NCBI GenBank assembly: GCA_012295275.1
Contig: CM022676.1
Location: 1,029,841 to 1,093,840, forward strand
DNA length: 64,000 nt
Direction of reading: 5' to 3'
Source: Chrysomallon squamiferum
Lineage: Eukaryota > Mollusca > Gastropoda > Neomphalida > Peltospiridae
This document shows, in pieces, positions 1-13,700 of this stretch (position 1 is the stretch's first letter; each line of letters starts with the position of its first letter). Both the position numbers and the translations under genes were made by a program. Below the pieces are notes generated by a model. It saw only the letters and a program-made list of their open reading frames with translations. It had not been told where the DNA came from and did not search any database.

Positions 1-1158
1 GCTTTTGCCCGTGCAGTTGGTGGCACGCTCGAGTAAAAAAACTCTCGGGGCCAGGTTCTTCCTGGTGTGAGGGTGAGGTGCGGGAACTCCTCTGTGTTGT
101 TTGATAGATTGGGGGGGGGCTTTGGGGGATTTGTTTTGTGGGGTTATCATGGCGGTATTTGTATTTTTGTTTGGGTATTGTCGGGTTTGTGTTGTTTGCT
201 ACTTTTAAAAATTCCTTTTTGTGTGGTGTTTGTTTTGTTGTTTCTGTGTATGGTTTCTGTTTCTTTTTTTTTGATTTGGTGTTTGCCTGGGTTAGGGGTT
301 CTGCAATGAAGGTGCAGTCCCCCCAGGTGCCGTAGGCCACCGTACGGTCCAATTGTTGATGGATTTCCTTGCTGCTCTTTTCGTCTTGGGAGTATCCTAG
401 TTCGATGGGGGCAGAGGGGCTCAGGGTCTTCACTTGGATGGGTTCCCTCCTCTCTCTAGGTTCCTCCGTACACCTCGCGAGTGTGACACACACCTTTCGA
501 CACTCTGTGGGGTTGGGCATCAGCTCCATGCTGGTACCCAGTTTGGTGAGTGAGCTGTCCGACTCGGCCCTGACGAAAGTGGTCTCATCAGACAGCCGGG
601 TGTGGAAGACTGTGTCGTCCAACAGTCGCGAGACGGACTGTTGGAAGAAGATAGCTTCGTACAGAGTCGGGTTTTTTTGTTGAACAAAACCCGCCTCAGC
701 CCGGGGATTGGTGCCTTAGCGGGTCTAGGAGGACTGGCGGACAGTTTGAGGGATTTATGGGAGCCCTGTTGGGGGACAGCGATGTTGAGCATGTCCAGGG
801 CCGAAAATCTGTTTGCAGTGCTGATTGGTAGCTGTTCTGGGGGAGATTGGACAGTTGGGTGGGTTTTGCGTTTTTTATTTTTAGGCTGGGGGGATTCCGG
901 AACGGTGGTCAGTCCGGTTGGGACATTTATTTGGGGACATTCTGGGGGAGTGGACAGGTCGGGGCAGGGAGAACCGTCCGGTGTTGTCTGTACGAGCCCC
1001 ACATAGATGATGTCGTCTAGTGAACTGTCAGATGTGTTTCCGTTGTCTTCTGGGAAGCCGAGAGAGAAGTCCGGGAGTTCCCTTTCTGTTTCTCCTAGTT
1101 TTTTGGGGGAACCCTCTTCGGTATTGGATGTTTCGACTGGTTTGGTTGTGTCCGCCAT
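1..1158 (-). mobile_element. Retroelement-like ORF (ORF1/gag-like), frame-shifted and cut by the window start
   Basis: The minus strand is open from an ATG at 1158 down to about 680 in one frame, then from about 690 to position 1 in another. The switch lies at or near the T homopolymer around 671-677. The first part is acidic and Ser/Pro/Thr-rich, with a basic KNKKRKTH patch and an ANRFSALD motif; similar NRFS-LD motifs occur in ORF1 proteins of many LINEs, which is the main reason for this call. The second part is hydrophilic and ends in a Lys-rich stretch. Base composition is clearly less AT-rich than the flanks, consistent with an insertion. No zinc knuckle or reverse transcriptase is visible, since the element continues outside the window. 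A host gene with a sequencing indel is possible. The product is not identified. Confidence 0.4.
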
Positions 1159-1484
1159 TGTATAATATGTTAACTTGCTTGTTTTATTTTTAATATAGTT
1201 ACAATTAATATTTTAATACAAGATGTAGAATTTTAGTGAATTTAATATAATTTTTACTTAATTTTGTAATCAAAAAACGTTAAATCATTTAAATAACGAT
1301 CAGATACATACATATATATATATATATACAATTAATGAGCGTTTATAGTATTAACAAGGACAGTGGGGGAGAGGGTTTGAGGTTGAAATAGGGAGGTAAC
1401 AAGAGGGATTTTAAAATTTCGTGCTGGGAAAGTGAATTGTGTCGTGCTGGGAGGAGGATAGCATTCCGTTTCTTACCCAGTTTG

Positions 1485-3477
1485 ATGTCGGTTGTTCGTC
1501 AGTGCTCGAAGTTCGAATTTGAAATTGGATTCCTAAGTGCGAAGAAGCGCAAAAGGTAAACAAACAGCTAATCCTCCGTATTAAAAAGGTGTTGCAGAGC
1601 TTAAAGGCGATTGGCTGCTGGCCGATTCAGTAGTCCGGTCGCTGTTCGGATTCTGATTGGCTGCAGTGATTCTTGAAGCGGATTGGTCGGAATGTGTCCT
1701 AAGATCTCTTGATGGCGATTGGTTGCTGGGTCCGAAGAGCTCTCGAAGGTGATGTGAGTCTGATTGGCTGCAGTGCTTCTCGAATTTGATTGGTCGGAAT
1801 GTGTCCTAATCTCTCTTGATGGCGATTGGTTGGTTTTCGATTCCGTCGTAATCCCAAGTACGATAGTACGAGTAAAGAAAGTGAACTCCTGTTAACTGCA
1901 CAAAAGAATTGAAACGAAATCCACGAGAATACCTCTGAGCTAATCCTGATTGACCGACGTCAAAATGTGAGCAAATCTGTCTGAGCGAATCTCTGTGAGC
2001 GAATCTGAAAATAAGAAAAGAAAAAAAAAAGTGATTCTTTAAACTATTAATCAACATATATAAGCTGAATTTGATTAGACTTACTTATTTTTTGCAAGTC
2101 TAGCTCTTTCATTACACTGTATGTTTACTCCTTGACTCAAATCACAAGATGAAATACTGGTTCTGTGAGCTTACAGTTTATACATGTGAAATTGTGTACT
2201 TTATTTTCTTTAAAGTGTTATTTAAAAATTAGATTAAAGGATACAGACTTGGAATGGTCCTAGTTCTCATAAATTTCTGTAATGTTAAAATATCAGCCTC
2301 TATAATTCTAAACACACACACAAAAGTGAAAAACCCCAGCAACTTGTATATATAGTAAATATATTGTAATGAAAAGGGTTTTAAAATAATAGTTTTGTTT
2401 CATTCATAACAAAAGAACAAATGAGATACACTTGATATTTGATTACCATTTACAGATCCCACTGCTAACAAAGCTCTGAAAAAGAGTCAGGAATCTTGTT
2501 TTATTTTACTGGCACCTAACTCACAAGCTTTGTACCTCAAAAATTAAGAACTAATAAACATTAAATAAACACTATGTTTTTGTTTTTGAAAAACATTTTT
2601 TTTTTTAAATGATTCTGTAATCTAATTGTGCTTTATACACTATACAAAAAAAAAAAAAAACAACAACAGAAAAATGAAATGGAACTTGTGGTACCCATGT
2701 CAGTGACACAGAATTTGTGTTCTTAATGTTTATTTTAAATTGTTTTTTATTTCATGTTTCAGCCAGGTTCTTAGTTTAATTTCTCAAGTAAATATTTCCA
2801 TAAAGTGGAATTATTATAGAATTTCTTAAATTATAAACATTGTAATATATGTCTTACAGAACAGAAGGCACTGTAATCCTGCTGATGAAGTCAGACAGTT
2901 AGAAGAACAGTGAGTATTCAATTTTGCCAGCTGACCTTCCTGAAAATAAACTTGTTATAATATTTTTTTTTTTTTGCATACATGCAGAATTTAATATTTA
3001 ACAGTAATATGACACATCTTTTTAACTGTTATTATGACATAACAAATAATGTCTCAAGTTTGAATAATTTATTTATTTTCTTTGGTTGGCATCCAAATTC
3101 TAAAATGATTTGTCTAAAATATATTTTGAAATTTACATTTCAGATTTGCTCAGATTGACTTTGAGGAACTGACCTCAACTGAAAATGGAAAGAAACTGCT
3201 GTATGAACAAGTGGACTTGTACATAGCCAGACTAATGCAGGGTATGTGAAATACTTAAGTAATTTTAGAACAAAATATCATATATTATTCATGTGAAATC
3301 CCCTATCAAAAGTAGACAGAAAAGACATTGTAAGAAATGTGAGCCGAGGTGTAATTTGTTATTTATAATGAACTCTACTACTTAATGTCCATTTATTGAC
3401 ACATTATATTGATTATTTCAGATAAATCAGAATCTAAAACAGAAGAGATCACAAAGACTTCTAATTATTTATTTTAA
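1485..3477 (+). CDS. Small four-exon gene, 89-aa protein of unknown function
   Basis: Exons 1485-1555, 2865-2909, 3144-3241 and 3422-3477 join in phase with canonical GT and AG sites to give 270 nt ending in TAA at 3475-3477. The start is the ATG at 1485, which is followed by a 23-codon exon ending in a basic KKRKR run that could act as a nuclear signal. Exons 2-3 encode a charged, heptad-like region (EVRQLEEQ, then KKLLYEQVDLYIARL) that looks helical. The C-terminus is Lys/Glu/Ser-rich. The family was not recognised. Exon 2 has a second AG five bases upstream (acceptor ending 2859); using it would shift the frame and give an early stop. Exons 2-4 are better supported by phase than exon 1, which could be a chance open stretch in a 5' leader. 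Confidence 0.42.
1610..1829. promoter_or_regulatory. Seven ATTGG (inverted CCAAT) boxes in a 107-bp direct repeat
   Basis: ATTGG occurs at 1610, 1656, 1682, 1718, 1763, 1789 and 1825. The trio 1656/1682/1718 recurs at 1763/1789/1825 with an exact 107-bp offset, and the flanking words are also repeated (GGCTGCAGTG after the first box, TCGGAATGTGTCCTAA after the second). CCAAT boxes are bound by NF-Y in animal promoters. The boxes read CCAAT on the minus strand, so they could serve the minus-strand ORF starting at 1158, or act in either direction for the gene starting at 1485. A promoter role is inference. Confidence 0.35.
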
Positions 3478-3800
3478 CTTAAAGCTCATCTGTAGGTTTG
3501 ATAGCAAGTAGTCAAAATGTATTTTGTACACATCCAGTTTTACCTGAGAACAAAGTATGACAGTAATATAGATTTTGGCATCACATAAAGATACCAGCTA
3601 GTTATATACAGATTTACAAGAGCAAATTGCTGGCTAAGTTGTATCAAGTTTTTATTTACTTTTCTAAATGCACATCAAAGGCTTTTTATATTATTGTGTA
3701 CTTTGTTTACATATAAAATAATCACTTTAATGTATCCAAAATGTATTTAGACTATTTGTTTGATCTGTGAATTTTTTTACTTTACACTGGGAGATATGAT

Positions 3801-3813
3801 TCTCTCTCTCTCT

Positions 3814-3852
<39 letters not shown>
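3801..3852. repeat. (TC)n(CA)n microsatellite
   Basis: Uninterrupted TC dinucleotides pass directly into CA dinucleotides just downstream of the small gene. Confidence 0.95.
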
Positions 3853-3858
<6 letters not shown>

Positions 3859-4395
3859 AAATTTAAATAATTTATTTATTTCATGTAGAGTTTTTAATAT
3901 TATATATCAACAATGTTTGTTGAGAAAGTTCATTTGAAAGAAGTGTTGGGTATTTCAGAATAGTTTTAGTTTGTTACCAACCTTGTTATATGCAAATAAA
4001 TATACAATTAAGATATTTTGTCTGTTTATATCATGTGTCATTTTGCAATACCTACATGGCTTTTGCACTCAGATTTCTAGTAAAGTGATGACTGTTTGAA
4101 TGTAAAATGTATCTACATGTCGGAACAAAATTAGAACACGTTTACTGAAAAACAATAATAAATATTGTTAAAAATAATTAACAGTTGAAGGCACCTCCTA
4201 GATCAAACAGACATTATTATTCCTCATTTTATGAATTTTCCACCGATCCAAAGGCACTTGGCATTATGAGCAGAACAGGGTGATGAATTTTACAATATAA
4301 GAATTCTGTTTGTGTAACAGTTACAGGAATTTATTATGAAATTCTCAGATTCTGAATCCATTAACACAAAACTATGATTGCACTGCTGAAACCAA

Positions 4396-4428
<33 letters not shown>

Positions 4429-7400
4429 AATACAGATTAAATTTTATTTTCAAGGCACAAATTGTTATAGATGGAATTAAAATTTTACACAACAAAATCT
4501 GTACTAGATATTGAACTTGAAAAAACAGCAAAATAATAAATAAATATATAAATTAAAAAATTAAATTAAATAATAAAACAAAAATAATAATAAATTCATA
4601 AAAGTTTAATTATATTTGATATAAATTTAAATTTATGTAATGGAATAACTTTATTATACTAACAAAAAAAAATAATAATAATAAATTAAAAAACAGTATT
4701 GTTCCACAGAATTTTTATTAGAATTTTAATGTATTATAGAAGATTATCAGTGATGTTTGGAATAAAAAAAAAAAATATTAAGCAATTTTAGAAAGTTCTT
4801 AGGAACAACCTTTTGCTATATGATGCACCTAAACCAGAGAGCAGGGATAATATCTCAGCTACATAATGTGCAACACCAGAGTAAATTATAACAGCTGACA
4901 CTTTCCATGTGCATTTTTTATTTGGCAGTATGTAAAACATAAAAGCTGGATTATTGCAGTGTCATTTCATTTGAATGGCTTTGTTAATGTGTGCTTCATC
5001 TCTGATAACAGCTGTTTTCTTATGGTTTGTCCAGTGCCATTTCAGTATTGGGTAAACAGGTTTGCACACTTAGTCTTAGAAACCATCCATTAAAGGAGCA
5101 TAATAACATGTAATAATTAATTTGCAAAATATTATTAACCATTAAATATTTTTTTTACAACAGTAATGCAGTATATTGGCAATGGTATACACACATTAAA
5201 AAAAATAAATAAAAAATATATGTATTTCAATGGCATTAGTTTTACATTTTGTAAGTTTTATATACATATGATATTTCGAATGACAAGAAAATCCTCATTA
5301 ATACGAGAAATCTTTTTTATTTCAAAATAACTCTTTAAAGTAAATTATAACATTGCATAATCACAATTTACTTCATATTATTTTTCCTTTATTATTGTTT
5401 ATATAATAATAATAATGTCTAATTATTAGGTAAGACTGATAAAAATGGTTATACGTTATTGTTGAATTGTTAAAAAACACACAAACACCATAAAAATATT
5501 CAAAAACAGAACTGAAATATTTTTTTTTATTTTCATAAATACTTTACATCAAAATTAAGTTTCAGCGTTAGAACAGCAAGATACATATATATTAATTTGA
5601 TGCGCTCTGTGCTAAAATTTAGTAATGAACTATCACATTTGTTAAACTTACTGAAAATGATATTCCTGGTAACCTAAGACAATTATTTTGTTTTCAAAAT
5701 TCTCATGATAAGTAGTGTATCAAAGAAATTTTGCTCAAATTCTGAATTAAAAATAAACTGATCATTGATTTTTAACACTTGGTTTATTTTTGCTTGTAAT
5801 ATTGATTAGCTCCATCAGAAGAAATAACAACAATAGTCAGATGATAGGTAACTTTTGTCTGCAGTCAAATCACAGCAAGTACAAAGCCACTTTTATGTTC
5901 CTGTTTCAAATATCTCACTTATCAGACCTGCACCTTTATTGTTCAGATTTTAGAATGGCATTAATAATATAATGTTGACCAGTGATTTTTCAGAATCAGT
6001 TGCACAGCATGATCTGTTTCAATCAATATCTCTCATAAACTATCCTTGCTAACCCAATTATCAAAAATATAAATATATTCTCACAGCTGATATCAGAAAT
6101 TTGACGCAGCACCTTGAAATGAGTATACAAATCAAAAATTCATTTTTATGCTATTTTAGTGAAGCACCAGTCAGGACTAATACAATGTATAAAATTATTT
6201 TGATTTTTCTCACACCAGATAGTTAAAAATCAACATACAACCATAGAGTAAAATGTATGTTATATATTTTAAAAAATATGAAAAATAAGGAACTATAAAT
6301 AAAACAACCAACAATAATGTATCTTTGTATATAATTTTGATCATCTAAATAATGATTATTTTAGTGTCTTGTATTTTATAACACACACACACACACTGAA
6401 CACATTTAACATATTGAAAATGCACCACCAATTGATGATAACAAAAACACCAAAACACATACTGCAGTCATGGGTCTGTAAAGATGGTCGCTCAATAACC
6501 ACTTTTATTTATGAACAGCAGTAGTGGAATGCTGTCCCCGAGAACTCTATTCAAAGATTACATTGTGTTGATGAGATGTGCTTGGCTTGTTGTTCCTGCA
6601 AATGGTGGTCATAAGCACTGTTGATGTTTCATTATAATTCTATGTGTCTTTGATACACAGATGAATTAAAACTAGACAAAGATTGTGCATCCTTTCTTGT
6701 TTGAGGTCATTATCAATCATCCATCTAGCACTGTTCACACAACATACTAAAATCAAGCATTCTTTTTGAAAACCAAATATTTATTATGGTGCATTTTCAA
6801 TCTTTTTAAGACAGGACAAAATTAAAACAAAACGATTATGATAATAATAAAGAAATACATCTGGATGGCAGTCATACATTACAAATAATTACCAAATTCT
6901 AAAAACAAACATATATATATATCTTATTGTATCATTATATATATCATTATGTATATTTTAATTATCATTTTCTGAGTAATGTTTACAATTATGAATATTT
7001 ATTTACTTAATCAATTAAGTAATAGATTTCTATAAAACAAAATGTTTGTATTTTTGTACTGATGAGTAATTTTGATTTTAAAATTCAAATGAATAAACTC
7101 TCACTGTTCATTCCAATAACATTTCCATGTGACTAGGAATCCAAATTTCTGGATGATCATAAAAGCAAATTTGATTGACACCAGAAAAATGATATTGATA
7201 ATATAAAAAATAGTAAAATTTATAAATCTTTATAAAACAATTTAAAAAAAAGAAGTATTAAAGACCACTTATATTTTGTGCAACTATTCTACAGAACAAC
7301 AAAACATTAATATCCCAAAAGTTTCAATGTCTTAAAAAAATATAGATATATGTTTAAAACTTCATGTAGTGAAAATTACAATAAAAATAGAAATTAACCA

Positions 7401-7773
7401 ATAATTTCATTAAAGGAGATAAAATATAAAACTGATGTGGAATGATATTAGACAGACTTTTTGATTTATTATTAAAGACTCAAAAACATCTCTAGTGACA
7501 ACTGTTTTTAATAATTTATTAATGAATCTATTTGGTGACAACTGGTTTTTCATAATTCTTTTAAACATCTCTAGAGAAAATGACCATTACAATAGGCTTT
7601 TTAGAAACACCTACTTTCGGGTAATGCTTAATAATTATATACATCTCAGGTTAGTGAGAAATGGCTTTTCATTACTCTCACATTCTTCTTCTCTTTCAGC
7701 ATCATCAGTACAAACAATCACTTCTAGGAATTATAGGTTTCTCATCTTGTGACACCAGCAAATCTAGCCCTGA
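3853..7773. other. AT-rich intergenic DNA, no gene seen
   Basis: This stretch lies between the small plus-strand gene and the last exon of the minus-strand Ig receptor. It holds AAT/AAAT-rich tracts (for example 4395-4435 and 4520-4600), a short CA run near 6381-6396 and one dispersed repeat copy at 5775-5965. The short open frames in it have no splice-compatible or family support. The receptor's 3' untranslated region must occupy part of the right-hand end, but no single poly(A) signal can be chosen. Confidence 0.6.
5775..5965 (+). repeat. Dispersed repeat, copy 1 (partner at 31015-31195)
   Basis: The words CAACAATAGTCAGATGATAG, CACAGCAAGTACAAAGC and a TTTATGTT...TTCAAAT...CTTAT...CACCT series occur in the same order here and at 31015-31195. 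The copies are diverged and differ by small deletions, as expected for an old MITE or SINE family. No ends or target-site duplications could be fixed. Confidence 0.6.
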
Positions 7774-10700
7774 CTATTCTAGTCCGTTCTGAAAAAATAA
7801 CACATAATTACTACTAACAACAATAACAAGAAACCTAACTTAACAAGTTATCATTTTGAGGTACTAACAAATACCAGTGGTTTTCACTGAAGCAGAATAA
7901 ATTGTTTCAGTAAATCAAACCTAATGTTCAATATAAATATCTTCTTCTGACACTTGATAATATGTATATCTAAAGAAACAAATACTGACTTTAAAAAAGT
8001 ATTCACACAAATTCCAGACAACAAACAGATGGAATCCATACTAGAACTTTTAAAATCAGTAATTAATAATGAATGTTTACGAAAAAGGAAAAGCTAATTT
8101 TATTAGAAGGAAGATAAGAAATGATTAAGTCACCTGTACAGAAGCCTGTTTTTCACTGTCACTGTATTTTGTCTCATGTATGAGTGGAACCTCATCTTCA
8201 GCATTATCCAACTTTCAAAAAATTGGAAAATAAAGTAATTTCAAATGATAATAAAATATGTAATTACATTTATTTCAGATGTTTGTAGAACAATATTGTA
8301 TAGATTTCTCCATTTAAAAATGCTTGTGATTTTCATTTTAAGATTTTCATGAATGTCATATGAATAAAAAAATGTGCAGCTATTTTAAATAATGTATGTG
8401 TAACAATGCAAATGGCTTGAAGAAAGTACTCGATTCTGACTGACTAACCAATCAGCAGTAGCATTATGGAATTGATGGTGTGCAGTACATTTACATTTTG
8501 CTAAGAGTTCAATGGCAAACACCACTTAGTGGCTTGAATTCATATGAGATCATCCATATCAGAATTGTTAAATCTTTATCTAAGGTGTGTATAGTGTTTG
8601 AATATAAAAGCCAACCTTCTTAGGTTTTTCTTCCACCTTTTCATATGGTATCTCTGAAACAAATATTTATAGAAGTATTTTGAGAAAAATAACAACATAA
8701 GTAAATAAAATGTATATATCATGACATGGGAGAAAACTTCTTCAGTCTAAGTACACTACAATAAACAAAGGTTTAATGTCACAATAATGCATTGTGAAAA
8801 ATAAAAAGGATAGCCATTTTTAACATCAACAAGACAGGTTACTGAAAGAAATTCTCAATATTGCAAAACAAGAAACTGATGTAATCATAATATTAATTTG
8901 AAAAAATGTAAGTCAGTTTTATTTATGTTAATAAAGTAATACTAGGTACTGGTATGCACAGTTTCATCTTGGAACAGTAACTTATTTTCTTTTTGTTTCC
9001 TGTTATAGATATTTTTACAGAAAAAAAAGCCATAGGAAGTTGTTTCTATCTATATTTTCAACAGAAATAATTGCTGATAATGTTCTAAAATTTTTCAGTT
9101 AAAAACAGAGAATGCTGATATTGGATGTTCATAAATCTTTAACAATTTTATTCACAAATGCTTGAAAATGCATATTTTAAACATGAACATGTAGATTCTG
9201 TATTCTTCCAAATTCATACCATCTTGAGATCTAATTTACCAGCTTCCCCAAAATTGCACAACATTTTCTCCCAATATTTTAATTTATATATATCATTATA
9301 ATATATATAATATGACGTTACCTAACCAACTACATCATGTTAAGGTAAATTATGCACACTTGCTGAAGCTGATTAACCAAATACATTAGATGGCTACAGT
9401 TGTGGTGATGGACATCACAGTCTGAACCAAGGTCATATTAACTGTTCTTCAAAATTTTTCTGTTACACATTCACTTTTATTTATGTAGATTATATCACAG
9501 GATAGATAACAAAAATATTTAAAAACCTGGCAAAAGGTTTCATAAAAATCTCCTTCCAATTCTACTTAAAAAGCGATACAAAAGATTATATTCTTTTAAT
9601 AGTTCAGACAAAATGCATTTTACTAAGTTCAGTGATTTCTAGTTTTTACTTTACCTTCTGTGAGTTTATTTTTATCTTCATTCAAAGAGGTGTCAGCACT
9701 CTTCAAAGATTCTTCCAAAAATGCTTTTCTAGGAAATCATAAACTATTATGAAATAATAATAAATTACAACATTTACTGTCAATGAATTTTCATACAGGC
9801 AATAAATTTGACTCTTTGAATTTAACTTCAAAATATAATTTTGGCTATACAAAAAGAGAGAGAAAAGAACTCAAATATTTAGTTTTAATAATCATAGTGA
9901 ATATTTTTACACAACAATCAATAAATAAAATTATAAACAAAAAATTATGAAGTATATCACTAATGTATCTAAAGTATCTAAAATTATTAATTATTAAATA
10001 AAAGATAAAGAATATATATAAAATCTTTTTTTAAATATATTCTTTATTAAAGAATCTTAATTATATATACTTACTGGTTCATTTCAACATCCAGTTCTGA
10101 AAGAAAAGGGTGCCGTTGTGACTGTTTTATACCAAGACTAATGAAAATTTATATAGTAATGAAATATTTATTTAATACAAATACCTATAAGTCATAGGCT
10201 AACTGCAGCCCCATTTCTGAGTGGCCCACCTAATTTCACAAGGAAAATAATGTTAATTCAAATGTTATAAAATGAGTATTTTGTATCTACTAATATACTA
10301 AAACACATGTAATTTTTTTATTAACAGTTCCTGAAGTAAGTGAAAATGAAAAATGTCTTAAAATAAACACAAAATCGCCTAAATTAGTACCTGCAGCCCG
10401 CCTGAGGATGAGCCATGTCTCATGTGGCCTGCTTCTCGAAAAAGGTTGCCCATGTCTGATCTATAGTAATGATATAGGTTTTTATTCACATTATAGTTGA
10501 AATACAGATTAAAATGAGCAGTAACAATAACCTTTTTGGTGTTTTCTTTTCCTGACAAACAGCAAAATAATAACAACAACAATGATGAAGATGATAATGA
10601 TAGCAGCACAGATTCCAGCAATTAAACTATCACTTGCTTCTGCTACTTTCTGAGTTGCCATCACTGAAAATATATATATGAGCTCATTTAAAAACAATAA

Positions 10701-13700
10701 GAGCTCATACACAACAAACAAAGCTTGCTCTAATGATAATTTCTACAAAAAGTGGATAATCAAAATTAAATTGAATTAAATTAGGAGTGTGCATAATTTT
10801 CAAAGCAACTGATAACATGTCAAATTTTATTTATTATTTTACTTACTCTAAACACATTTGCATAATCGATTAACACCATTAAATTAATTTTTTTAATTCA
10901 AGTTAAAGAAGTAATTAATTGAAAAACATTATAATTTAAAACGAAAATGTGTGGCTATGGTATTTTCAATTAGTTTGGAAGCATAATAAACAACAGGTAG
11001 CCAGCACTGAAAAAAAACACATTTATTTTATCTTTCTGTGATAATGTACACAACTTACAAGTAGTAACCTTGATGACCTCTGTTGTTCCACTTTGACCTC
11101 TAATATTTTCAGCATACAGATGTATGTAATAGTCAGTGCTTGGCTCAAAGCCATCAACTGTTGCTGTCAGGTTTCCCTCCTCATCAACCAACTGATGTTG
11201 AATCTGTTTAGTCTTCCAATTTGTTTCTTCATATCTCTTGTAAGCAAGAACAAATGTCTGTTGAAATCCACCATTGTAGCCAGGAATCCAGTACAAAGTG
11301 ATGGAATCACTGCCTGGTTCTACTGTAACGTTTGATGGGTCTAGAGGTGGTCCTGACGAAAAAGTGAATTAAGTAATAATTTACCTCACTCACACAGTTT
11401 TAAAAGCTGAGCTGCTTATTATCTATGTTCTGGTACTACTGTAAAATACCAAAAAGTGTTTTTGATAATCATTTAATCATTATATTTTGATAAAAATAGT
11501 GTTAGATTTTCAGAAATTTAAATTTATTATAATTATGTTTGCTTCTGAAATGCAGATTAACAGAGTGACATAAACTGAGATTTCACAACTTCAGAATTAC
11601 AGCATAAATTCAGAAACTTAACATGATGTTAATATTAATTATTTCACCTTGAAGAGTTATATTAAAGTCAATGTAAGCTGAGCCTTCACTGTTTTCCACT
11701 TTAAAAGTGTACATCTCCAGCTGTACTTTCAGATCAATCATAAAAAGGAATTTATAAGCCATCAGATGTGCTGGCTCTAAGTTAACTGGCTGCACAATAA
11801 CACTGTCTGCTACTTGATGTTGCCCCTGATGTATACGATACAGCATATACTCTGTAGGTTTTGGATATGAGATAATTTCCATGTAGACTGTCAGCGACTT
11901 TCCGTTTTCCTTGGCAAATGTGTGTGCAAATTTTGAACTTGCTCGTGGAAAACCTGAATTTGTAAATTAGAAAACTGATGATGTAACTACAATCAGAATT
12001 TTATATATGTAACAAAACAAAAAAGATACTTCAGGTTATATTCTTATAATAATAAAGTAACATAATAAAATAATAGACAATTATTTTTTTATTGCATTTT
12101 CCAAAGTTACATCATTAAACAATCTACATTTTCATGTACTTAAAATTATTATCTCTTTTCTACTGATAATTGTTTCTGAAGCATTTTGTTTCATTCAGTA
12201 TGAGGATAATTGCTAAGATGAATACATATTTACAATTTTTTTTAAAAACTTACACAGAACTATCCATTTCCACATTATGCTGTTTACAGCCATTTCAATT
12301 CCATTATCCACCTTACAGTAATACTGCCCATAATCAGAGCAAGCCACAAGCTGTTGATAGACACTGTGAAACTGGTGACGGACAATACCATTCTCTTGAG
12401 ACACAACTGGTGTTTTTTCTGACATCAGATCTGTATGGAATGGAACTGTCTTTTCACCAGCATACCAAGTGACGACAGGTCTAGGGTGACTGTCAATGCT
12501 ACAGTTCATTAAAACCGTATCATTTTCTTTCAGTTTTAAAATGTTGAAAGATTGTTTAACTCCATTCTGATACAGATCAAGCTGGACAATTGGCAGATCT
12601 AGAACAAATATTACATTTTTTTTTAAATTAAAAACTACACTGCAAAAACATTTTCATTTTCTCTTTGAAAAATCTGTAATAAGGAAGAAAGATATTCTGA
12701 ATATTAAAATTAAAAACAGTGAACCCTATCTACAATCATCATGGGTTTACGGTCTACACAATGCAAAAATCACTGTAAATGCATTTTGCTGCTGGGCAAA
12801 GAAGCCATATATTTTATTCTAAATATTAAGAATTGAAGCTGTTTGAAATGATCATACTGTTAAAATACATTAACACAAAAATTAACACCTCTGAAAAATA
12901 TTTAATAGTATATTAATTATTTTTTATCTTGATTTTATTCTAAGTTCATTTGAACATTATTTTAAAAATATATGTGAATACTAAAATTTATATGTGTAAC
13001 TATTAAAGCTTTTATTATGTAAGTATTTTTATTTTTCAAATAAAGTACTGTTACACTTTAATTTTACAAGAAACCAAACCATTGCATGCCAACATATAAA
13101 ATGGAATTTAGGCTTTTTATAACTGATCTTTTTCTTAAATTTATTTATAACAATAACTCAGTTTTCTTGTTAATATATCTGTATCCACACATAACAGACA
13201 CACACATTCACACACACAAAATCAAACTTGGATAATTTAAACATCAGTTTCTTGTAAACTATTGAGTTATTATTCTCATCTCCGCTCATTTGTTAAGTTC
13301 GTAGTTATGACCTTCAATTAAGCAAATGCGAATATGGTGAAAACCTCTATTTCTCAAGATCTTTTTACAGTTCCATATGACTTGATTAAGAGAAGTTACC
13401 TCTTGTCAGCTCAGTGTGCTGGACTGATCAAGCTATTGTTTCCCTTGGTAAACAATCGATCTCTGATTAAGTGGAACAAATTATGCCTGCTTCAATCATC
13501 TGTGTTTCTACACAGTGTAAGTGTAATCCTCTTTAATAAATAATAATAAACACAATGCAAAATAATTTTTGTAGTTAACTGATAAAGTTCACTGACATGT
13601 TTGTTCTTAAAAATGACTGTTGTGTACCACTGAACAGGTTTAGGAAGCCTGTGTAAATTTCAGATGTATCTAATAACTTTATGTGGAGTTACAGACACTG

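Noticed and set aside
2860-2909. Alternative acceptor at 2859 for exon 2 of the small gene
   Set aside because: It shifts the frame and gives a stop within about 14 codons, whereas the acceptor at 2864 keeps an open reading frame through two further exons.
13334-13543. 69-codon plus-strand ORF inside a receptor intron
   Set aside because: No motif, no splice partner, and it is antisense to a well-supported gene.
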